Shown: positions 55,943-64,000 of the stretch, in pieces | Position numbering within the stretch: position 1 is the stretch's first letter | How the letters are laid out: each line of letters begins with the position of its first letter | Assembly (NCBI GenBank): GCA_019166125.1 | Contig: JAHTBO010000005.1 | Span: 114,175 to 178,174, forward strand | Source: Alcaligenaceae bacterium CGII-47 | GTDB lineage: Bacteria; Pseudomonadota; Gammaproteobacteria; Burkholderiales; Burkholderiaceae_B | Reading direction: 5' to 3' | Length of the DNA: 64,000 bases | Notes under the pieces: generated by a model | Seen by the model: the letters and a program-made list of their open reading frames with translations, nothing else | Database searches by the model: none | Told to the model about the DNA's origin: nothing | Position numbers and translations under genes: made by a program

Positions 55943-56350
55943 ATGATTGATCGCATCGGCGAGGATTTTGACTTCTACCAAAAGGCACTCGGCTTGCGCC
56001 AGCAGCGCCAGGAAGTTCTCGCGACTAATATTGCCAATTCGGACACGCCCAACTTCAAGGCCCGCGACGTCGATTTCGCGGCGTCGCTGCGCGAAGCCAT
56101 GGGGGATCGGCTGCGTCTGCCTGACACGCAGTTGTCGCTGACCTCGGCGCGCCATATTCCTGCTCAGGCATTGACCAGCGGCCCCGGTACCGAGCTGTAT
56201 CGGGTACCGACACAACCCAGCCTGGATGGCAATACCGTCGATATGAATGTCGAGCGCATACAGTTCGCCGATAACACCATGCGCTATCAGTCTGATCTGT
56301 CGATTCTCTCGCAGCGAATCAAAACCCTGATGATGGCGATGCAGAACTGA
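55943..56350 (+). CDS. flgB: Flagellar proximal rod protein FlgB
   Basis: A 135-residue rod protein. The N-terminal rod motif is LATNIANSDTPNFKARDVDF, and the C-terminal helix contains NMRYQSDLSILSQRI-type sequence (here TMRYQSDLSILSQRI). ATG 55943 (MIDRIGEDF) matches the family start; an upstream GTG at 55913 would add ten hydrophobic residues and is less likely. First gene of the flgBCDEFGHIJK operon. Confidence 0.94.
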   Translation: MIDRIGEDFDFYQKALGLRQQRQEVLATNIANSDTPNFKARDVDFAASLREAMGDRLRLPDTQLSLTSARHIPAQALTSGPGTELYRVPTQPSLDGNTVDMNVERIQFADNTMRYQSDLSILSQRIKTLMMAMQN

Positions 56351-56389
56351 TCGTCTCATCGCAGATCGTCTCGTACCTAGGATTTTCCG

Positions 56390-56797
56390 ATGTCCACCAT
56401 GAGTATCTTTCAGATTGCCGGATCAGCCTTGACTGCGCAGTCTCAACGCATGAACGTGTCAGCCAGCAATATTGCCAATGCCAATAGTGCGGTGGGCCCG
56501 GATGGTCAGCCATACCGTGCACGTCATGTTGTATTTCAGATGACCCCCTCGGCGAATACGGATGCCATAGGCGGGGTCAAGGTCGCCTCGGTGATCCAGA
56601 GCAACGCACCCGCACGGATGCAGTATGACCCGGGCAATCCGCTAGCCAATGATCAGGGTTACGTTGCCATGCCAAACGTGGATGTGGTCGCCGAGACCGT
56701 GAATATGATCTCGGCCTCACGCTCTTATCAGGCCAATGTCGAAGTCGTGAATACGGCCAAGGCGCTGATGGCCAAGACCCTCATGCTTGGTCAATAA
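56390..56797 (+). CDS. flgC: Flagellar proximal rod protein FlgC
   Basis: A 135-residue rod protein. It has the rod-family N-terminal motif [30 protein letters not shown] and C-terminal [31 protein letters not shown]. It polymerises with FlgB, FlgF and FlgG. Met4 (56399) is an alternative start that fits the family equally well. Confidence 0.95.
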   Translation: MSTMSIFQIAGSALTAQSQRMNVSASNIANANSAVGPDGQPYRARHVVFQMTPSANTDAIGGVKVASVIQSNAPARMQYDPGNPLANDQGYVAMPNVDVVAETVNMISASRSYQANVEVVNTAKALMAKTLMLGQ

Positions 56798-56808
56798 GGA
56801 ATGCCCTC

Positions 56809-57507
56809 ATGACAACAGCGATTACCGATACGAATAGCGCAGTACAGGCCCGGGCCATGGCTGCTGCCCAATCCAAGACCAATAGTCTGATGGGGGACAC
56901 GCAGGATCGTTTTTTGACCCTGCTGGTGACGCAATTGCAGAATCAGGATCCCCTGAACCCCATGGATAACGCTCAGGTGACCTCGCAGATCGCGCAACTC
57001 TCTACGGTCAATGGCATCCAGCAATTAAATGACACCTTGCTTGCCTTATCAGGCCAGATGGATATGTCGCAGTCCCTGCAAGCCGCCGCCTTGATTGGTA
57101 AGGACGTCCTCGTGCCGGGTGCCAAGGTATCTCTGGGCAGCAACCCTGCAGATCCCACCCTTAAGACCGCCACCTCTTTTGGGATGGATCTGTTTTCAGG
57201 GTCTGCCAAGACGATCGTCTCGATTCTGGACGCCAGCGGGGCGGTGGTACGCAAGATGGATCTGGGCGCCATGGGCGCAGGTGTCTATCCGGTGACCTGG
57301 GATGGTAAGAACGATCTGGGCGATGCCGCCCCCGATGGTGCCTACACCGTACAAGTTGCAGCCAGCGACGCCGAAGGGCAGCCGGTCTCGGCCCAGGCGC
57401 TGACCTCTGGCAAGGTCGGCAGCGTCGCCTACACCTCTGAGGGTCTGAAGCTTGACCTGGGGCTGGCGGGCCGATATTCCCTGCTCGATATCCGACAAAT
57501 CATGTAA
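56809..57507 (+). CDS. flgD: Flagellar hook capping protein FlgD
   Basis: A 232-residue hook-assembly scaffold. The conserved N-terminal region is DRFLTLLVTQLQNQDPLNPMDNAQVTSQIAQLSTVNGIQQLN, followed by a tudor/fibronectin-like part with YPVTWDGKNDLGDAAPDGAYTVQV. The cap is displaced once the hook is complete. It lies 11 bases behind flgC. Confidence 0.95.
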   Translation: MTTAITDTNSAVQARAMAAAQSKTNSLMGDTQDRFLTLLVTQLQNQDPLNPMDNAQVTSQIAQLSTVNGIQQLNDTLLALSGQMDMSQSLQAAALIGKDVLVPGAKVSLGSNPADPTLKTATSFGMDLFSGSAKTIVSILDASGAVVRKMDLGAMGAGVYPVTWDGKNDLGDAAPDGAYTVQVAASDAEGQPVSAQALTSGKVGSVAYTSEGLKLDLGLAGRYSLLDIRQIM

Positions 57508-57569
57508 TTCGTGCGCCGCCACCACGCGTCACACTAAATCGAACATCAAATTTATTCACGAGGTTTATC

Positions 57570-59288
57570 ATGGGTTTTGGTCAAGGTCTTAGCGGTTTGA
57601 ACGCCGCTGCACAGAATCTGGATGTGATTGGCAACAATATCGCCAACTCTGGCACCGTCGGCTTCAAGACCGGTACCGCCACGTTTGCCGATGTCTACGC
57701 GAATTCACGGGTGGGTCTGGGCGTGCAGGTTGCCTCGGTCAATCAGCGCTTTACCACGGGAATCGTGTCCTCGACCGGCAATCAGTTCGATATGGCGATC
57801 GACGGGTCCAAGGGGATGTTCGTCCTGCAGAACTCGAATGGGGCGCAGCTCTATAGCCGCAACGGTCAGTTTTTTGCCGACAAGGAAAACAAGATCGTCA
57901 ATGCGCAGGGCCAACAGCTAATGGGCTATGCCGCTGGCGGCACCAACCTGATCGGCATGACTGTCCCGGTGGGGAATATTGACCCGGTAGCCACCGCCAA
58001 CCTCGCCAATATGGTCAATCTGGATGCAAACGCTAAGGTGGCGGCAACCCCCGAAACGCTGGGCACCCTATCCTTGACCACGCCTGCTGGCGAGACATCG
58101 AACTATTATTACCGGGTAGCGGGGGGCAGCAATTATATTTGGACGAACTCTAGCGGCGTTGCCTCGCCTGCGCTGGCGCCATCGGCAGGTTCGTATAACT
58201 CCTGGGATACGCCGCCGACTCAATTCACCTTGTCTGCAGGTGCCCCCACGCCCGCAACCTTTCCAGCCACGGGTGGAAATATCCCGGGCGATGCAGCGAC
58301 TGTAGGAACCGTTCAACTGGCCGATGCTGCAGGGACCCCAACCTCGTATTTCTACACGGTTGATGCAGCGGGCATTTACACCTGGTATACCGATGTTGGC
58401 GGCGGTACCGTTGCGAACCCTGGTGATGCCGAGTTTCCCGCGGATGCCACATATTCCACCGGTGGGGTAACTGCCGCAGCCGTGGTCATTAATCCGACCA
58501 ATCAGCCTACGGCAGTGCCACCGGTAAATTCCCAGAATGTGGCCTATGCGGCTTCAGTCGTTATCCCGTTTTCGCCGACCGACCCAGACTCATTCTCCAA
58601 CGCCACCCCAATCACGGTCTACGACTCCCTGGGCAACGAGCATCGCCTGACGCAGTACTACACCAAGCGTCCGGCCGTCGCGGGTAATAGCGTGTGGGAG
58701 GTCAACTTCCGTATTGACGGGCAGGTGCCAAGCGCCGGGGGCAGCATGCAGCTGACCTTTGATCCGGCCGGGCGTTTGCTCGCCGGTGCCCCGAGCAGTC
58801 AAACGGTGACCCTCACGGCGCCTGGTGGAGGCGCCTCGCCGGCGTCACCCATGAATATTCTCGTCAACTACGCCAACTCTACACAGTTTGGTGGCGGCTT
58901 TACGCAGAACTTTGTGCCGGATGGCTACGCGACAGGCGAATACGCCAGTACGTCCGTAGGTACAAATGGCGAACTGATTGCCAACTACACCAACGGCGCA
59001 AAAAAAGTCATGGGCACCCTGGCGCTGGCAGACTTTAACAATCTGCAAGGTCTGCAATCCGTAGGGGGGAATGCCTGGATCGAGACCGCGTCCTCGGGTC
59101 AGCCTATCCTGGGTCAGCCCGGCAGCAACGGTCTGGCCGTCATCAAGGGCCAATCGGTCGAGGAATCGAACGTCGACATGAGCCAGGAACTCGTCAATAT
59201 GATCATTGCCCAGCGTACCTACCAGGCCAATGCCCAGACGATCAAGACTCAGGATCAGATCCTGCAGACCTTGATCACGATGCGCTAA
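57570..59288 (+). CDS. flgE: Flagellar hook protein FlgE with internal tandem-repeat insertion
   Basis: A 572-residue hook protein, longer than the roughly 400 residues of E. coli FlgE. Conserved ends: GFGQGLSGLNAAAQNLDVIGNNIANSGTVGFK at the N-terminus and VDMSQELVNMIIAQRTYQANAQTIKTQDQILQTLI at the C-terminus. The core resumes at PFSPTDPDSFSNATPITVYDSLGNEHRL (about 333). The stretch about 163-332 is an insertion of two related units, starting GTLSLTTPAGETSNYYYRV (165) and GTVQLADAAGTPTSYFYTV (246), period 81 residues. It should form an extra surface domain on the hook (inference). A 62-base gap separates it from flgD. Confidence 0.94.
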   Translation: MGFGQGLSGLNAAAQNLDVIGNNIANSGTVGFKTGTATFADVYANSRVGLGVQVASVNQRFTTGIVSSTGNQFDMAIDGSKGMFVLQNSNGAQLYSRNGQFFADKENKIVNAQGQQLMGYAAGGTNLIGMTVPVGNIDPVATANLANMVNLDANAKVAATPETLGTLSLTTPAGETSNYYYRVAGGSNYIWTNSSGVASPALAPSAGSYNSWDTPPTQFTLSAGAPTPATFPATGGNIPGDAATVGTVQLADAAGTPTSYFYTVDAAGIYTWYTDVGGGTVANPGDAEFPADATYSTGGVTAAAVVINPTNQPTAVPPVNSQNVAYAASVVIPFSPTDPDSFSNATPITVYDSLGNEHRLTQYYTKRPAVAGNSVWEVNFRIDGQVPSAGGSMQLTFDPAGRLLAGAPSSQTVTLTAPGGGASPASPMNILVNYANSTQFGGGFTQNFVPDGYATGEYASTSVGTNGELIANYTNGAKKVMGTLALADFNNLQGLQSVGGNAWIETASSGQPILGQPGSNGLAVIKGQSVEESNVDMSQELVNMIIAQRTYQANAQTIKTQDQILQTLITMR

Positions 59289-59300
59289 GGGTAAGGGCAG

Positions 59301-60050
59301 ATGGATCGCATTCTCTATACAGCTGCCAATGGCGCGGCGCGCGTGCTCGAGCAGCAGGCCATCATCACCAATAATATGGCGAACGTCTCGACGACGGGCT
59401 TTCGCGAACAGTTGGCGATGTACCGTTCCGTGCCGGTAATGGGGCAGGCCGGTGAGCTGGCTACCCGTGTGAGCACCTTGGCTTCAAGCCCAGGCAGTCA
59501 GTTTCGCCAGGGCATCATGGCCGAGACCGGGCATTCGCTGGATGCGGCAATTGCGGGGGAGGGCTGGTTTGCCGTGCGCAGCGCCGACGGGGGCGAGGCG
59601 TATACACGAGCCGGTGCCTTTGCGGTGAATAGCCAGAATCAACTCGTGACCTCGACGGGCTTGCCGGTATTGTCTGCCGATGGCCAAGGTATCGAGTTGC
59701 CAGAACGCGGCAGCATCACGTTTTCAACCGATGGCCAGATCTCGGCCCTGGGCGCGGGGGATAATCCCAGCGATATCCAGGTAGTGGGGCAGATCAAGCT
59801 TGTGAATCCACCCGTCGAGCAGCTCGAGCGGGGGGGGGATGGCTTGTTTCGTCTGGTGGGGGGGCAACCTGCGCAGGCGGATCCGGCCTTGCGCATCGTT
59901 CCCGGTTTTGTCGAAAAAAGCAATGTCAGCCCTGCCGAGGCGATGGTCGCGATGATCGCCAACGCGCGTCAGTTCGAGATGCAGATGAAAGTAATCCAGA
60001 ATGCCAGCACGAACGAAGAGCGCGGCAACTCTATTCTGTCAGCCAGTTAA
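59301..60050 (+). CDS. flgF: Flagellar proximal rod protein FlgF
   Basis: A 249-residue rod protein. The N-terminal pattern is LEQQAIITNNMANVSTTGFREQLAMYRSVPV. The central part GWFAVRSADGGEAYTRAGAFAVNSQNQLVTSTG is typical of FlgF/FlgG. The C-terminus has VEKSNVSPAEAMVAMIANARQFEMQMKVI. It is placed between flgE and flgG in the usual order. Confidence 0.95.
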   Translation: MDRILYTAANGAARVLEQQAIITNNMANVSTTGFREQLAMYRSVPVMGQAGELATRVSTLASSPGSQFRQGIMAETGHSLDAAIAGEGWFAVRSADGGEAYTRAGAFAVNSQNQLVTSTGLPVLSADGQGIELPERGSITFSTDGQISALGAGDNPSDIQVVGQIKLVNPPVEQLERGGDGLFRLVGGQPAQADPALRIVPGFVEKSNVSPAEAMVAMIANARQFEMQMKVIQNASTNEERGNSILSAS

Positions 60051-60059
60051 GGAAGCACA

Positions 60060-60845
60060 ATGATACGTTCACTATGGATCGCCAAGACCGGTCTGGAAAC
60101 CCAGCAGACCAGCATGGATGTGATATCCAACAACCTGGCTAACGTCAATACGACGGGATTCAAGCGCAGTCGCGCGGTTTTTGAGGATTTGATGTACCAG
60201 ACGATGCGCCAGCCAGGCGCTCAGGTCGGTGCCGCAAACCAGCTTCCCTCGGGCTTGCAGATCGGTACCGGTGCCCGGACCGCTGCCACCGAACGGATAC
60301 ACACTCAGGGCAACCTCAAGGAAACCGGTAACAGCATGGATGTTGCCATCCAGGGTAAGGGGTTTTTACAGGTCGAGATGCCCGATGGCTCGTTTAGCTA
60401 CACGCGTGATGGCAGCCTTCAGGTGGATTCCAACGGCATGTTGGTCACTGCGGGCGGCTACCCGGTGCAGCCAGGGATCAATATTCCCGACAATGCCCTG
60501 ACAATAACGATTGGACGCGATGGCACGGTCGGGGTCACCCAGCCTGGCGCCACCGGCACAAGTGTGCAAGTCGGCCAATTGCAGTTGTCGACTTTTATCA
60601 ATCCGACCGGTTTGCAAAGCCTCGGCGAGAACCTCTACGCCGAGACGGATGCATCGGGTCCCGCCAATCAAGTGCAGCCCGGTCTGGACGGCGCAGGAAT
60701 TCTGCTAGAAAAATATGTCGAGACCTCCAACGTCAACGTCGCTGAAGAACTGGTGAATATGATCACGACGCAACGCGCCTTCGAGATGAACAGCAAGGCG
60801 GTGCAGACTTCGGATCAAATGCTGGCACGCCTGACGCAGCTCTGA
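60060..60845 (+). CDS. flgG: Flagellar distal rod protein FlgG
   Basis: A 261-residue distal rod protein, starting [44 protein letters not shown], highly characteristic. The FlgG-specific stretch QTMRQPGAQ (absent from FlgE) is present after residue 45, followed by [21 protein letters not shown]. It ends with the rod-family helix [37 protein letters not shown]. Its stop shares one base with the flgH start. Confidence 0.96.
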   Translation: MIRSLWIAKTGLETQQTSMDVISNNLANVNTTGFKRSRAVFEDLMYQTMRQPGAQVGAANQLPSGLQIGTGARTAATERIHTQGNLKETGNSMDVAIQGKGFLQVEMPDGSFSYTRDGSLQVDSNGMLVTAGGYPVQPGINIPDNALTITIGRDGTVGVTQPGATGTSVQVGQLQLSTFINPTGLQSLGENLYAETDASGPANQVQPGLDGAGILLEKYVETSNVNVAEELVNMITTQRAFEMNSKAVQTSDQMLARLTQL

Positions 60846-61540
60846 TGATGGCTGATCGTTCTGGGTTCCTGCTTGTGGTCTTGGTGCTGGGCTTGTCCCT
60901 GTCGGGGTGTGCCTTGATCCCGCCCGAGCCCGTGGTGACCGGACCGCTGACCGCCGAGCCACCCATGCCGCCTACCAGCACAATGGTCCAGGCCAATGGT
61001 TCGATCTATCAGCCGACAGCCTATGGGAATTACCCCTTGTTTGAGGACAGGCGCCCACGTAACGTTGGCGATATCGTCACCATTATCATCCAGGAGCGCA
61101 CCAACGCTGCCAAGAACGTCGCTACCGCGACCAATCGATCAGGTAGCGCCTCGATGGGTATCGGTATTGCGCCAGCGATCCTGCCTACGGATCTGGGTCC
61201 AAAGCAGGATTTCGATGCGACCGGGGGTAACCAGGCCCAAGGCAAGGGCTCGAGCAGTGCCGATAATTTGTTTAATGGCACGCTCACCACCACCGTGATT
61301 GGGGTGTTGCCCAATGGCAATCTGCAGATCGCTGGGGAAAAGCAGATCGCAATCAATCGCGGCAGTGAATACATCCGCTTTTCGGGCGTCGTCGATCCGC
61401 GCTCGATTACGGGCTCGAATACCGTGTCCTCCACCCAGGTGGCTGATGCACGCATCGAATATCGCAGCAAGGGCACCATGGATGAGGTCCAGACCATGGG
61501 TTGGCTACAGCGATTTTTCCTGAATATTTCTCCCTTCTGA
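60845..61540 (+). CDS. flgH: Flagellar L-ring lipoprotein FlgH
   Basis: A 231-residue outer-membrane ring protein. The lipoprotein signal ends LGLSLSGC with the lipidated Cys near residue 19-20. The family body has YPLFEDRRPRNVGDIVTIIIQERTNAAKN and the C-terminal VVDPRSITGSNTVSSTQVADARIEYRSKGTMDEVQTMGWLQRFFL. It forms the bushing around the rod in the outer membrane. The start overlaps flgG by one base (TGATG). Confidence 0.95.
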   Translation: MMADRSGFLLVVLVLGLSLSGCALIPPEPVVTGPLTAEPPMPPTSTMVQANGSIYQPTAYGNYPLFEDRRPRNVGDIVTIIIQERTNAAKNVATATNRSGSASMGIGIAPAILPTDLGPKQDFDATGGNQAQGKGSSSADNLFNGTLTTTVIGVLPNGNLQIAGEKQIAINRGSEYIRFSGVVDPRSITGSNTVSSTQVADARIEYRSKGTMDEVQTMGWLQRFFLNISPF

Positions 61541-61543
61541 GCC

Positions 61544-62665
61544 ATGATGATCCGTTTATTTTCTCGCCACTGCCTAGCGTTGATCCTGTGTATGGTGATG
61601 CTGCCCTGGACGAGTGCACAGGCCGAACGCCTGAAGGATCTTGCCTCATTTCAGGGGGTGCGCGCCAATCAGTTGATCGGTTATGGCCTTGTCGTGGGCT
61701 TGGATGGCAGTGGTGACCAGGTACGTCAGACACCATTTACCCAGCAGAGCTTGACTAATATGCTCTCGCAGCTTGGTGTCACCGTGCCCCAAGGCACCAA
61801 TATGCAGATCAAAAACGTTGCTGCAGTCATGGTGACGACACGCCTGCCCGCCTTTACTCAGCCGGGACAGACCCTGGATGTGGTGGTGTCCTCGATGGGC
61901 AATGCCAAGAGCCTGCGCGGGGGGACGCTGCTTATGACGCCTCTGAAGGGCGCAAACGGACAGGTCTATGCGCTGGCGCAAGGCAATCTGCTTGTGGGCG
62001 GGGCGGGTGCATCACAAGGCGGATCCAGCGTTCAGGTCAATCAATTGAACGGCGGCATTATCCCTGATGGCGCAATTGTCGAGCGCGATGTGCCCACAAG
62101 CTATGTCCAGGGCGGCACGGTCAGCCTCGAGCTCAATACCAATGATTTCGGGATTGCACAGAGCGTCGTGGCGGCCTTGAATCGCAAATTCGGCGCGGGC
62201 ACAGCGCTGGCTTTGAATGCGCGTAGCATCCAGCTTCAGGCGCCGACTGATCCGATGCGCCAGACCGCGTTTCTCTCGCAGGTCGAGAATCTGCAGGTGA
62301 ATCTGCCCCCCGCACGCGCCAGAGTGGTGATCAATGCGCGCACCGGATCGGTAGTGATGAACCGTACAGTGACGATTGATGAGGCGGCGATTGCCTATGG
62401 CAACCTGTCGGTGGTCATCAGTCCGCAACAGGCGGTCAGCCAGCCCACGACGCCGTTTGGTGGCGGACAGACGGTGGTGACCGAGAACACGCAGATCGAA
62501 ATGCGCTCAGAGAGCGGGTCGATTCAGCGTGTCACCACCAGCGCCAATTTGGCGGATGTCGTCAAGGCGCTGAACGCCCTGGGCGCCACACCCCAGGATC
62601 TTTTGTCTATTTTGCAGAACCTCAAGAGTGCCGGCGCCTTGCGTGCCGACCTCGATGTGATCTAG
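61544..62665 (+). CDS. flgI: Flagellar P-ring protein FlgI
   Basis: A 373-residue periplasmic ring protein with a cleaved signal (ending TSAQA). The mature start [33 protein letters not shown] is the FlgI hallmark. Later segments are [26 protein letters not shown] and [19 protein letters not shown]-type sequence (here [19 protein letters not shown]). It polymerises at the peptidoglycan with the help of FlgA. It lies 3 bases after flgH. Confidence 0.96.
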   Translation: MMIRLFSRHCLALILCMVMLPWTSAQAERLKDLASFQGVRANQLIGYGLVVGLDGSGDQVRQTPFTQQSLTNMLSQLGVTVPQGTNMQIKNVAAVMVTTRLPAFTQPGQTLDVVVSSMGNAKSLRGGTLLMTPLKGANGQVYALAQGNLLVGGAGASQGGSSVQVNQLNGGIIPDGAIVERDVPTSYVQGGTVSLELNTNDFGIAQSVVAALNRKFGAGTALALNARSIQLQAPTDPMRQTAFLSQVENLQVNLPPARARVVINARTGSVVMNRTVTIDEAAIAYGNLSVVISPQQAVSQPTTPFGGGQTVVTENTQIEMRSESGSIQRVTTSANLADVVKALNALGATPQDLLSILQNLKSAGALRADLDVI

Positions 62666-62677
62666 GACGCACGCGCC

Positions 62678-63652
62678 ATGATGGATTTTATAGCCAGCAC
62701 GCCCCGCCCGACAGGCGAGATGAATGCGATGGACTTCAGCAGTCTGAACAGCCTCAAGCACGGCGTTCAGGCGGGGGCGAATGCTTCACTGGCCGACCAA
62801 AAGGCGGTGGCCCAGCAGTTCGAAGCCATGTTTATTCAGATGATGCTCAAACAGGCGCGTCAGAGCTCCGATATGGAACCCACGCTGTTTGATTCTTCGG
62901 CCACGCGCATGGCACGCAGCCTGCAAGACGAGCAGTCTGCCTTGCAGTTGGCTGATCCTGGCTTGGGCCTGGCGCGGGCCTTGCTTGATCAGATCCGCGG
63001 GGGCCGCACCGATCAATTGGATTCGACCGCCCAGCCGCCAGAGCTGGCGGCCTCGCGCCTGCCAGGGCTGCGCTCGCGCATCGGAGAAGGACGCCGTGAG
63101 GTGGCGGACTCCATCACCGCCTTGATCGGCATGCTAAGCCAGAGGAATGTTGCCGAAAAGGTCAGTTCTGCTATTCGCGGTGCGCCAAGCCACATCCATG
63201 ATTTTGTCAGCAAAATGTCGGCAGCCGCTGATTTTGCGTCTCAGCAAAGCGGCGTGCCCGCGAAATTGATTCTTAGTCAGGCGGCACTGGAGTCTGGTTG
63301 GGGACAGCGTGAACTGATGCGCGAGGATGGCCGCACCAGTCATAATTTATTTGGGATCAAGGCGACAGGCGGCTGGAAGGGCGAGGTCGTCTACGCCATG
63401 ACGACTGAATTCGAGGGGGGCGTCGCCCACAAGGTGCAGCAGCCCTTCCGTGCCTATGATTCCTACGCGGACTCGTTTGCTGACTATGCGCGGCTGATCG
63501 GACGCAACGAACGCTATAGCGAGGTCTTGACCGCGCCCTCGGCTGAGGTGGCCGCACAACGCATCCAGGAGGCGGGCTATGCGACGGATCCGTCCTATGC
63601 AGATAAGCTGATCTCTATCATGGGATATTTCAATGCGCGCGCCACGCAATAG
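62678..63652 (+). CDS. flgJ: Flagellar rod cap and muramidase FlgJ
   Basis: A 324-residue bifunctional FlgJ. The N-terminal rod-cap domain has AVAQQFEAMFIQMMLKQARQSS (about residues 45-65). The C-terminal glucosaminidase domain (about 180-320) has ILSQAALESGWGQRELMREDG, with the likely catalytic Glu, and NLFGIKATGGWKGEVV. It digests peptidoglycan so that the rod can pass. The two domains are the usual beta/gammaproteobacterial arrangement. Confidence 0.95.
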   Translation: MMDFIASTPRPTGEMNAMDFSSLNSLKHGVQAGANASLADQKAVAQQFEAMFIQMMLKQARQSSDMEPTLFDSSATRMARSLQDEQSALQLADPGLGLARALLDQIRGGRTDQLDSTAQPPELAASRLPGLRSRIGEGRREVADSITALIGMLSQRNVAEKVSSAIRGAPSHIHDFVSKMSAAADFASQQSGVPAKLILSQAALESGWGQRELMREDGRTSHNLFGIKATGGWKGEVVYAMTTEFEGGVAHKVQQPFRAYDSYADSFADYARLIGRNERYSEVLTAPSAEVAAQRIQEAGYATDPSYADKLISIMGYFNARATQ

Positions 63653-63665
63653 CCGGTAGCGGGCC

Positions 63666-63692
63666 TAAATTATCAGGCTCAAATGCCGTTAA
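63666..63692 (+). promoter_or_regulatory. Sigma-28 (FliA) promoter for flgK
   Basis: TAAA (63666-63669), a 15-base spacer and GCCGTTAA (63685-63692) match the FliA consensus TAAA-N15-GCCGATAA with one mismatch. It lies 64 bases before the flgK start. It would make flgK (and presumably flgL beyond the window) a late-class unit separate from the rod-hook operon. Confidence 0.88.
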
Positions 63693-63755
63693 GGGACGTG
63701 ATAGGTTAATTGACGTGCGGAACACAAAGCCCACGTATCGAATGGTGAAACGCTC

Positions 63756-64000
63756 ATGAATTTGGCTAATTTGGGAAAGGCGGCATTGCTGGCTGCGCAG
63801 AACCGCCTGCAGACTGCGGGGCATAATATCAATAATGCCGCCACCGAAGGCTATAACCGCCAGAGCGTCTTAGTGCAGACGGCCAGCCCCAGCGCGACGG
63901 GCGCAGGTTGGATTGGGCGTGGTGTGCAGGCGGTAAGCGTGCAGCGTGCCTACGATAATTTTTTATCGCGTCAGATGATGGATTCCCAGGTCAAGGGCGC
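63756..64000 (+). CDS. flgK: Hook-filament junction protein FlgK (5' part; cut by window)
   Basis: The first 81 codons or so of flgK. The N-terminus MNLANLGKAALLAAQNRLQTAGHNINNAATEGYNRQ is typical of HAP1, with further conserved RGVQAVSVQRAYDNFLSRQM. The frame is open to the right edge. FlgK forms the first junction ring between hook and filament, and its chaperone FlgN is encoded in this same window. A sigma-28 promoter precedes it. Confidence 0.94.
   Translation, partial: MNLANLGKAALLAAQNRLQTAGHNINNAATEGYNRQSVLVQTASPSATGAGWIGRGVQAVSVQRAYDNFLSRQMMDSQVKG

Noticed and set aside
1-64000. CRISPR arrays, insertion sequences, prophage or integrase genes
   Set aside because: No regularly spaced repeats, transposase or integrase motifs were seen; the tRNA-Asn gene shows no adjacent integrase or duplicated 3' end within the window.

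Overview
The window looks like a chromosomal segment of a betaproteobacterium of the Burkholderiales, most likely family Alcaligenaceae (Bordetella/Achromobacter/Castellaniella-like). The basis is the order of the flagellar-chemotaxis locus (flhDC-motAB-cheAW-mcp-cheRBYZ-mcp-flhBAF, then flgNMA divergent from flgBCDEFGHIJK), an E. coli-type FlhDC master regulator, and a GlpSTPQV-type glycerol ABC transporter. This assignment is from gene content and order; no similarity search was run.

Left part (1-11.8 kb): an accessory catabolic region. Leftward run a two-subunit hydantoinase/oxoprolinase (hyuA, hyuB), an Asp/Glu-racemase-family enzyme and a TRAP-type binding protein (cut by the window edge). 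Rightward, from a shared 309-bp control region carrying several inverted repeats, run an NMT1/SsuA-type ABC importer, a RidA-family protein, a DadA-like FAD oxidoreductase, a zinc-independent quinone-oxidoreductase-like enzyme and a MarR regulator. Together they look like uptake and degradation of an unidentified small cyclic amide or amino-acid-like compound.

Middle part (11.9-36.2 kb): tRNA-Asn with its own terminator; an EmrAB-OMF tripartite efflux operon with a MarR regulator and two copies of a matching operator-like sequence; an EamA exporter; a YeiE-like LysR regulator divergent from a YeiH transporter; SirB2; an SbmA/YddA-type ABC exporter; a yeast-type cytosine deaminase next to panD; a SulP transporter; then a glycerol regulon. 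The regulon has glpR-glpK-TM2 protein-lipoate ligase leftward and glpSTPQ-DUF2160-glpV-glpD rightward.

Right part (36.2-64 kb): flagellar and chemotaxis genes. flhDC has a long AT-rich upstream region with inverted and direct repeats. The chemotaxis operon has no cheD between cheR and cheB. A soluble chemoreceptor with its signalling domain before its sensor domain sits between cheZ and flhB. flhA is interrupted by an in-frame ochre codon at codon 187, exactly where homologues carry Gln, so the export gate may be missing or made as two pieces. flhF carries an approximately 400-residue C-terminal extension, and flgE has an internal insertion made of two tandem repeats. Two near-consensus sigma-28 promoters were found, before flgMN and before flgK. 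The window ends inside flgK.

Most of the window is recognisable housekeeping, transport and motility. I did not find a clear wholly new system; the strongest unusual signals are the flhA nonsense codon, the FlgE hook insertion, the structured flhB leader, and the operator-like repeats of the 5.7-6.0 kb and flhD control regions.
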